The translations under genes were made by a program, and so were the position numbers. Positions 57,101 through 64,000 of a stretch of DNA of 64,000 nt are shown piece after piece. Every line of letters starts with the position of its first letter. Position 1 is the stretch's first letter. The notes under the pieces were generated by a model. That model searched no databases. It saw only the letters and a list, made by a program, of their open reading frames with translations, and was not told where the DNA came from. Origin of the DNA: Cladobotryum mycophilum (lineage: Eukaryota; Ascomycota; Sordariomycetes; Hypocreales; Hypocreaceae). The DNA lies in the NCBI GenBank assembly GCA_036429605.1, contig CM071591.1:2294001-2358000 (forward strand), in the 5' to 3' direction.

Positions 57101-58972
57101 GGCGGCAAAATTTCTCGAGAATGCGCTAGCCATCATGATGTTCCTGCGAATATTCTTTACGAGGAAAACAGCCGTGAAGGCGGTAGAGGCATCAAGGCGG
57201 TGCTTCTCAACCCCCACGTGGATGGCAAACATGACCAACAGGCCAATGTAGGGAAAAGCCTGCGTGACCTGGTTAACAAGAGTTTGCAAGACCGCGACTC
57301 GCCACAATTCCTTCTGCTCCGCCGCTCTTGTCTCGACAATCTTTTCTGTAATGGCATCCTCCCAAGCAAAATATTTGATAGCCCGGATCGAGGCTAGGTA
57401 CTCGGCAACTAGGGAAATACGTCCATCTTGAGCTTTTCTGACACGCCGTTGGGCCGTATACATCATCTTTCCGAGCGATACGGATATGGGTGTCGCAAGA
57501 AGTAGGATTAGGGCGCCGACGAGTGACGCCCAACCCATCATCTTATAGAGACCAATGAGAGAGATGGCAGTTCCAGCTGGGACACCGACCAAACACATGA
57601 TCATATCACGACCTCGGTAGATGGCATCAACGTCGGCCGCCATTAAGTTTGCAAGTCGACCGGCAGAAGTAGACTTTTGAGCAGGCTGGCCATCTTTTTC
57701 ATTGCTACTACCCCGGGTGGCATCAAAAGGATCTTCCTCTAGTTCCATAGATTCCATCGCCTTGTGGTACAGTTCCTGCGTCATGGCTGATTTGATACGT
57801 ACAATCAGTCTTGTAGAAGTAAAGACATATTGCTGGAACAAAACTGTGCGGCTCATGGGACCAAGAAACGTAAGGACGAGCCAAAGCCAAGGATGATAGA
57901 CTGCCCCCTGAGGATTTGCAAGATAGTCAAGCAACTTGAACATGCCAAATGGTGCAACATTTTCCATGATAAAGCTAGAGCCTACCCAGACAGCCATCAA
58001 AAACAACTCCCTGCGCTGAAATCGTAGCGTGGTCCATAACGTCGACTTGGAAATGGAGCGTGCCTTTTGCACCTTTCGGAGGAGATACATGGGCTCGTCG
58101 TACCAGGCCAATCTAGGAATGCCCGACATGTCCAGCATGTTCTTTGTGCCCTTCCAGATTATGGGGGTAAGCCAGGAGTAGCTAAGATAGTAGTTGAACC
58201 AGCTGCATGTTTCCTCGGGAGCTGGCTCCCTCTCCACCGTATAGCCGGGGATTTCGAACTCGATGCTAGGAGGCAGCCATTCTCTCGGGGTTAACAGAGC
58301 AATGAAGACGGCTGCAGCTAGAGAGGCCACGGCACCAACAATTTCAAGGTCGTTTGTGCACTGATTGGTGCCGAGTTCGATGCACGGGAGGAACTGCCCT
58401 GTAGAAAAAACAAGGAGCATGGCCGTGAGAACATAGTTGACTTGGTGCAAGGCGATATGGCGCCATCTAATGTCATTTATAAGACGGAGCAGGCCAAGGA
58501 ACAGGGCAAAGGCGACGGCGATGACATTGAGATGATGAATTCGACCTTTGAGGTAAGCAAGACTTATAAAAGCGACTGCGGAAGCACGCGCAGCCTGTGA
58601 GAGTATTTCATAATGCCATCTTATAGACGAAGCTTTGGGCTTGAAGCCAGCAGCAGTGTTGCGAACGCGAAGTAAGCGAATGAGTATCCAAGCTATGGAG
58701 GTAGCGAGAATGAGGCCCTGAAGGATACCTGATTGGGCGAATTCCGAGACATGACTGATCCATGCAACTTCAGGGCTCCCGAGGCTGAGGCTGGAAGGAC
58801 TAAGATTAATATTTGGCCCCCCTGATTGAGGATCTTGATGGATCGATCGCATTGACCAGACCAGTGAAGTCACTTACCTGCCAAAGAGCGACTGGGGAAC
58901 CGACAGCAGATGATCCTTGACGTAGAAGGAGAAATCATTGCTGCCGGATCTATATAAAAATATGTCCATCAT
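54153..58972 (-). CDS. ABCC (MRP-type) ABC transporter, full-length
   Basis: Five exons: 58972-58878, 58799-55280, 55230-54973, 54932-54349, 54279-54153; 1527 residues. Order: extra N-terminal TMD0 (about 1-205), TMD1, NBD1, acidic linker, TMD2, NBD2, the ABCC layout of vacuolar conjugate pumps and multidrug exporters (Ycf1/Ybt1 relatives). NBD1: Walker A GQSGSGKST (about 658), signature LSGGQKARVALARA (about 748), Walker B LLLLDDIFSALD. NBD2: Walker A GRTGSGKST (about 1283), signature FSHGQRQVLSL (about 1405), Walker B LMLLDEATASMD with catalytic Glu, H-loop TIAHRL. NBD1 has Asp in place of that Glu, the asymmetry usual in ABCC proteins. A linker run (DDDDEIDSDSDTDSDT, about 847-862) is strikingly acidic. 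The intron between 54973 and 54932 is only 40 bp. Substrate and membrane are not readable from sequence. Confidence 0.94.
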
Positions 58973-60920
58973 GAACGATGATGATGATGATGATGGGACA
59001 TGGGACAAGCAAACTCCCTCCTGGCCAGGGAGAGGAAAGAAAAGGAGAGGGAAAAAAGAGAGGGAAGTGGGCAAAGGAGGTAAAGGGTCGGTCGGGTACA
59101 AGTAGAAAAATGGATGTTTCCAGCGCTGGAGGTGTGTCTTGATGTTGGTGACCTTGCTCAGCCAGTCGGGTACCTAGTACCTAGTACCTGGTATGTAGCA
59201 GCAGCAGTAGTAATATTGATCAAGCCACTGAAGCGACCTGACCTGGCAGTGCCTGACTAAGTCGCTGGAGGGAGCTTCTGAACCCCTGTCCGGGTGGGCG
59301 GGCTTGCAGGAGGGCGGAATGCAAAAGTACCTCGACTTCCCAGCTTACACAAGGGCGAGCTCACTGTTGGCTAACTGCTAAACCCCAGTAGCCTGCAGGT
59401 GCTGTTTGACCAGCTCCACTGAGCCGGTATGATTGGGAATACGTGGATTCACTGGTTGAAGAAGAAAGATGCATGCCGATGGGATTTCGTACAAGTATGT
59501 ACAAGTATTAGTATGATAATTGACAGAAAATTGATTTGACTCCTGCAAAAACGTGTCAGTTGACGTTGCCCATGCCTTATGCAATTAAACATGCATCCAT
59601 TAGTCTCTCGCGATATTGAATGAGCTGTATGCAGTGTAGCCCTTGAGCCCTGGAGAGTTGCCTGCCTACACACTACACACTACACACTACTTTCCGTCCA
59701 CCGCACGGGGGTTGAACTGGACTGGACTGGGTGAGCTGGACCTCAGATCGACACTGGAAGAAGCACGCTATCCGATGGACGGCTCCTGTGGCACCGGTAA
59801 AAACGGGATGATAGCCGCCATCAACTAATCAGAATCTTGTCTCTTCTCTCAGACTCTTCCTTTGGAGAGGGGAGGATGCGATATAACCCGTAAGGATGCT
59901 CCCTTTATCCACGCACTCACCCACACAGACACACACACACATACACACTCACACACATCATATGACGGATTCATAAATAAACAAACAAACAAAAAGGGCT
60001 TCAGAATCACACCTCTTGGTCATCAATTCCATCGCTTCCTACTGGATCTTCATCGCGTGCTTCAGGCAACTTCTGTCAAAATCGTGGCTGGAGATGGGGG
60101 AGCTGTGGCTGCATAATACCCGCTCTCCCCATTGGGAAGGTCAATTTAATGTAATCGAACCCGCTGCCGAAAGTAGGATAACGAAACGACAAGGTTGATA
60201 TATTATGTTCAAAATATGTCGTATCCATGATTTTGAGAGGCTTGTGTTGGATAAAGGCTTGGAAGAGTAGTCTTCTGAGTAATAGTTTAAGATGGAAGAC
60301 AGCACAACACAGCATGACTAGAGAACTATCAAGGCAGCACTCGGGAACATCTCCCTCGGAGTAGATTCTTCCAATGTCCAACACCCCCGAAAAGGCGGCT
60401 CCTACCCACCTCATAAAATTCAAACGAAGCAAAACACACAACTCGACTGTTGATATCTATTTTACCTGACTCATATTTGCGCAACCTACCCCGCGGTGGA
60501 TCATTCAATAACTGCAATGCGACTCTAATGCGATTTCTTGCATTTGCTTGGACATGTTGTAGCCTTTTCAGTGCATCTCCAAGGCATGCCGGCACGAGTG
60601 CTTGATCGGCTTTGGGTAACACGAGAGATGGGGTAGATTAGCATGAGATTAAACGGCAACGCTCAATGGTCTACATCTCGAAATATCCATTATTCCAGCT
60701 AACCTCAGTACGAGGTACTAGGTAGACGGCAAGATTAATATACTAGCATGCAACTACTTCTGCTTTTCTTCAAGCTGTATAAACATCCATTTTCAAATGC
60801 CTCATCCTTTCCCCCAAAGATACCAAAATTTCCCATACAGAGAGCATCCAGTCTGGACTATATAAGTCAAACTTTCGCTCTAGGTTAGCATCCAATCATC
60901 ATTGGTGCACAGCTCAATCT
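58973..60920. other. Intergenic region, ABC transporter promoter to tRNA-Arg
   Basis: 1.9 kb. Starts with a GAT repeat (58977-58995) and purine-rich leader, then TACCTAGTACCTAG-type repeats (59169-59192), a GGACT pair (59717-59728) and a CA-rich run (59921-59958). No open frame accepted. Confidence 0.55.
59921..59958. repeat. CA-rich dinucleotide repeat
   Basis: Imperfect (CA)n with GA, TA and TC interruptions, about 38 bp. Confidence 0.85.
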
Positions 60921-61011
60921 GGTGTGCTGGCGCAATGGTAGCGCGTAGTCCTCCTATTGTTTCAACCGAGCAATAAGACTAAGGCTCTGGGTTCGAGTCC
61001 CAGGTATACCG
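60921..61011 (+). tRNA. tRNA-Arg (CCT) with 19-nt intron
   Basis: Acceptor stem GGTGTGC/GTATACC (two G-U pairs); A box TGGCGCAATGGT; B box GGTTCGAGTCC; anticodon stem TAGTC/GACTA with loop CTCCTAA, anticodon CCT at 60953-60955. The intron is 60957-60975 (19 nt) after base 37. Spliced length 72 nt. It decodes AGG arginine codons. Confidence 0.93.
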
Positions 61012-61024
61012 GCGTGATCTTCAC

Positions 61025-61031
61025 TTTTTTT
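61025..61031 (+). terminator. RNA polymerase III terminator of tRNA-Arg
   Basis: Run of seven T starting 14 bases after the mature 3' end. Confidence 0.7.
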
Positions 61032-61174
61032 GCCCTCTCACATCTTTACTTTTTTCTTTCTGTTTTTCTGTTATGCATCTTTGTCCGTGCTGATATTTAT
61101 AGACTCGAGAAAAAAGAGACCATAGACCAATTCATCTTCGTAGTGCCCGTTTCCTGTATCTCAATGGCCTCCCA

Positions 61175-61844
61175 TTAATCCAACTCTCCGTCTTCATCCT
61201 TGACGCCATCCTGCAATTCAATAACACTTGGATCGTATGCCATACAAATGGCCGTAGCATAATCCCCATCATGGCTAATTGATATCATGGCACTCACATC
61301 GTCGTCCTCTTCCGTTTCGCCCTTGATCCTCGCTACCGGTGGCCCGCTCCCAAGATACTCCGTGTCCCTCCCGCGTTTCTCAATGATAACATCATGAAAC
61401 GTGAGTCGCCGGTGAGAATGTGCTTTGATAGCAGCCTCTTTCGCGGCAAATCTTGTAAATGTCAATAAATGCTGTATAGGTGTTGTAAAAAGTTCTTTTC
61501 AGCTTGTTTGGCATACCTTCCAGCAACAAACGCCGCAGCAGCCCATATATCATGATTCCGATGCGCCGCCTCATTCCTCTCGGGAGCATTTTCCGCTCCT
61601 TCATCGCCAACCGACAAGTTTGGCTTGTTCACATCATCTGGAGTACCCCCTGGCTTGCCAGCATCTGCCACTTCTCTCCAAGAGCGCGCAATCTCGAGAC
61701 GTTCCATGTTTGTTCTTCTGCCGTGAGGATTCGATCAACGAAACGTCTGCCCTTGGGAGCGTTGACAATTCTATAAATACGAGATATCTGGCAAATATCG
61801 GTGCCGATATTGATTGGAAAGGGAAAGGGTCTAAGCGGCTTCAT
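61175..61844 (-). CDS. PPT2: Holo-[acyl-carrier-protein] synthase, AcpS-type phosphopantetheinyl transferase
   Basis: Transfers 4'-phosphopantetheine from CoA to an acyl carrier protein; the small AcpS-type fungal enzymes (yeast Ppt2) activate mitochondrial ACP. Exons 61844-61517 and 61451-61175, 65-bp intron (GTATGC...ACAAG). Both catalytic motifs are present: INIGTDICQISRIYRI near residue 12 (Mg2+-binding Asp) and, across the splice, AAFVAGRFAAKEAAIKAH near residue 105 (Lys-Glu), then RRLTFHDVII and AMISISHDGDYATAIC. The frame before the intron changes by one base; the best place is the C5 run at 61646-61650, where one added base joins EKWQMLASQG to GTPDDVNKPN and gives about 201 residues. 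Whether it serves mitochondrial ACP or a larger synthase is inference; the large Sfp/PptA type is different. It lies 163 bp beyond tRNA-Arg. Confidence 0.83.
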
Positions 61845-62345
61845 CTATGTTCCATGTTCCCCATAAGAGAAATCTCAGATCTTGATAGTGGCAAGGTACA
61901 GTCAGATCCAAACTCTACGGCCACAGGTGGGGTGTGTCTCTGTTCCCCAGCCCGGACTTATCGATAACACGCGCGTCAACGACGTCATTCAACCATCAAC
62001 GTTGATGAAGCCAAGACAAGCCTCTGTTTCACGGAGGAAAAGGTCCTGTAAAATTGCAATTGATGTGTCAAGTTAATGCATACATGTTTGTGTGATTTGG
62101 TATCCTAATAAGCAATCGAACGAGTCTGACGCTGAATTACGTGCCTTTGAACGACTCTGTTTAACCCACCCCGCCAATCTCTGAAATGCCTACGTCATCC
62201 ATCATTAGATACCATTGGTCCATCCCCAATGGCAGAAGAAGCTTTATAACAAAGCTCAATAATTTTGCAAGGAAGATGCTCGCCGGATGAAGAAACGAAA
62301 GGGAAAGATCCGCTCCGTTTATGCAAGCCAAGATATCCTCCTGAT
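61845..62345. other. Intergenic region between two minus-strand genes
   Basis: 501 bp: promoter of the phosphopantetheinyl transferase gene and 3' region of the DUF1774 gene. No gene or repeat recognised. Confidence 0.55.
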
Positions 62346-63395
62346 TTAGTTGTCATCATGGAGCAATGGCGCGCGTTCCGAGTCGCCGGCAGGAGCTCGC
62401 CTCCATCGGAATTCCCTGCCACTCCAGGCGGGAACGGCAATGGTAAGCGTCATGATGAAGAGGATAGCCATGATGATAAAAGCAAAGATCCACTGCAGGG
62501 CAATGATCTTGCGCTCGAACTGAGCAACGCCAATGGCAGCAGCGAGAACGGAAAGGGAGAAACCCATAGTGTAGTCCTAAAAGAATGTTAAAACTCGAAC
62601 ACTAACACTGATGGTCATGACGTTGTTTTTACTCACATTATAGATGATGATGAAAAACATGCCGTAGGCAAGAAGGGACCAAATGAAAACATTGCCAAAG
62701 ATTCGAGGAACCAAGTGAGCGGGATGGGGCACCATGAGGGCGCCGTTCCAGTAAATGGCAACAAATGTCCATGCAAGGGGTGCTGAGACGACCGGCGTGT
62801 GGATGAAGCGCGGATACGTGTTGTGACGGAAGTAGAGAGACGAAAGATTGAAAAAGTTGAGAATCAAGACGACCTCGGCCCAGTGGAAGTGCGAACGAAC
62901 AAAGAGCATCACAAAGGCAAAGTGAAGGAGGTTGTTCACGATGAAGTGGCTACTGACGCTGGCGGCGGCGTGAACGGTCTCAGTATTGCTGGAGAAGAGA
63001 TGCGTAACATAACCAATCTGCAAGATGAAGAGAACAATCCTGAATTAAGTGTTAGCTTTGGATTGGTTTTATTGTGCATGTAAAGTAATCAACCGTACCA
63101 GAAGATGTCGGCAATGACGTGGTTCATGGTAAAGGCGCTGGGGTAAGCATAGTTCTGATCCCAAATGCGTCGGCGGATGGTGTAGCCATCGTGAGGAGCA
63201 TGTGTCGTGTAGTAGACAGAGACGACAAAGGCCAGGATCCAAGTAATGATGGTCAAGAACTTGTGAGTGCGCACAGCGCTGGTCGTGTGAGCCTCTCTCT
63301 TGGCGAAGGGATTCCCTAATCGTTGGGTTAGCTCAATGTCATGGGGATGAATGAAAATGAAGCTGCTGAATTGAGTGGTTCGTACAGTCCGCCAT
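62346..63395 (-). CDS. Multi-pass membrane protein, fungal DUF1774 family
   Basis: Four exons: 63395-63386 (10 coding bases, ATG GCG GAC T), 63315-63099, 63039-62637, 62576-62346; 286 residues beginning MADWNPFAKREAHTT. I count about seven hydrophobic helices (for example FLTIITWILAFVVSVYY, WIVLFILQIGYVTHL, FIVNNLLHFAFVMLFV, FGNVFIWSLLAYGMFFIIIY, IFAFIIMAILFIMTLTIAV). The pattern resembles the fungal-specific DUF1774 family, whose function is unknown; the family call is from memory of its sequence and is the least sure part. The hydrophilic C-terminus ends SERAPLLHDDN, with a dileucine-like acidic sorting motif that could direct it to vacuole or endosome. Introns of 70, 59 and 60 bp have canonical ends. 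Confidence 0.8.
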
Positions 63396-64000
63396 GATGT
63401 CTGTCTGCTCGAGATTAACACGAGGTTGATGGAAATATATAGTGGTTGCAATCAATCACGATGGTTAGAATGAATTGTTGATCCCAGAGATCCCAAAACT
63501 CCTGATAGACTGGAGAGGTGTACAAGTCAAGAGGAAGAAGTAAGAAAAAATAAGATGGGAGGGAGAGGAAGGGAACGGGGGAGAAGGTCTGGCATTGGTG
63601 GCTACAGAAGATATTATGTACAAACATGCTTTGGAGCTCGCCCCTTGGCTTCGGCTTCGTCATGTCAGGTCCCCAATGCGGGGAAGAGCAGCGACGACAT
63701 GCCAGAGGTAGAGCTAAGCTGAAGAAAGCAAGGCATGAATTACAGCCCATGGGGAAGCAAGGGAAGCAAGCAAGGCAAATGTATGATGATTCAGTGGTAG
63801 TGGTGGTGGTGGTGTTTGTCTAGCTCCGGAGCACCATGACGTGGTATAGGTAGTAAGTAGATGGGAAAGGTCGCGATCGCTTGATGGTGGGCGCAAGGGG
63901 AAGGGAACAAGTTGTTGGTGCCACGCCCCGGACCTTGTTGAGGCGTATCGGGTACATGGAGTTTGTGCATTCCCTGCGTGTAATTGATGCAAAGACGAGC
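63396..64000. other. Promoter side of the DUF1774 gene, to window edge
   Basis: 605 bp upstream of a minus-strand gene, with purine-rich sequence (63535-63590), a GTG repeat (63799-63812) and TAGGTAGTAAGTAG (63848-63860). No gene seen before the right edge. Confidence 0.5.

Overview
The window is nuclear DNA of a filamentous ascomycete, most likely a Sordariomycete (possibly Hypocreales). The signs are many short spliceosomal introns (40-130 bp, mostly GTAAGT/GTGAGT donors, CTAAC/CTGAC-like branch sites, YAG acceptors), pyrimidine-rich leaders, CT/AG microsatellites, dispersed TAGGTACCTA-type motifs between genes, and single-copy housekeeping genes of the usual Pezizomycotina type. I see no transposon, CRISPR array, secondary-metabolite cluster or viral gene.

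Layout. 0-5.3 kb: the 3' part of a Zn2Cys6 transcription factor (+) facing exocyst SEC5 (-). 6.0-7.5 kb: mitochondrial NAD-isocitrate dehydrogenase subunit IDH1 (+), divergent from SEC5. 9.0-10.2 kb: a small F-box protein (-). 10.2-17.8 kb: a 7.6 kb stretch with no gene I can support. 17.8-21.1 kb: a large F-box/leucine-rich protein (-), divergent from a transglutaminase-fold protein (23.3-25.3 kb, +). 26.5-28.1 kb: ALG7 (+), facing a PHD+SET protein of the SET3 type (29.4-32.1 kb, -). After another 4.5 kb without genes comes a compact block: NPC2-type lipid transfer protein (+), V-ATPase subunit F VMA7 (-), nuclear-rim protein NUR1 (+) and a disordered, possibly tail-anchored protein (+). 45.4-47.9 kb: LEU1 (+) with a Leu3-type site upstream. 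Then come RKM5 (-), neuronal calcium sensor NCS1 (-), an intron-containing tRNA-Pro(CGG) (-), a 1527-residue ABCC transporter (-), an intron-containing tRNA-Arg(CCT) (+), a phosphopantetheinyl transferase (-) and a DUF1774 membrane protein (-).

The genes do not form one pathway or an operon-like cluster; they are ordinary neighbours in a eukaryotic chromosome. Three head-to-head pairs (SEC5/IDH1, F-box-LRR/transglutaminase, VMA7/NUR1) probably share promoter regions.

The strongest unexpected signals concern gene integrity. In five genes the reading frame is restored by adding exactly one base to a G or C run of 5-6. That fits systematic homopolymer under-calling in the assembly better than five independent mutations, although two of the five can also be explained by introns. 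A separate, different anomaly is an in-frame TAG at 43420-43422, followed by 89 open codons in the same frame that encode a plausible membrane anchor.
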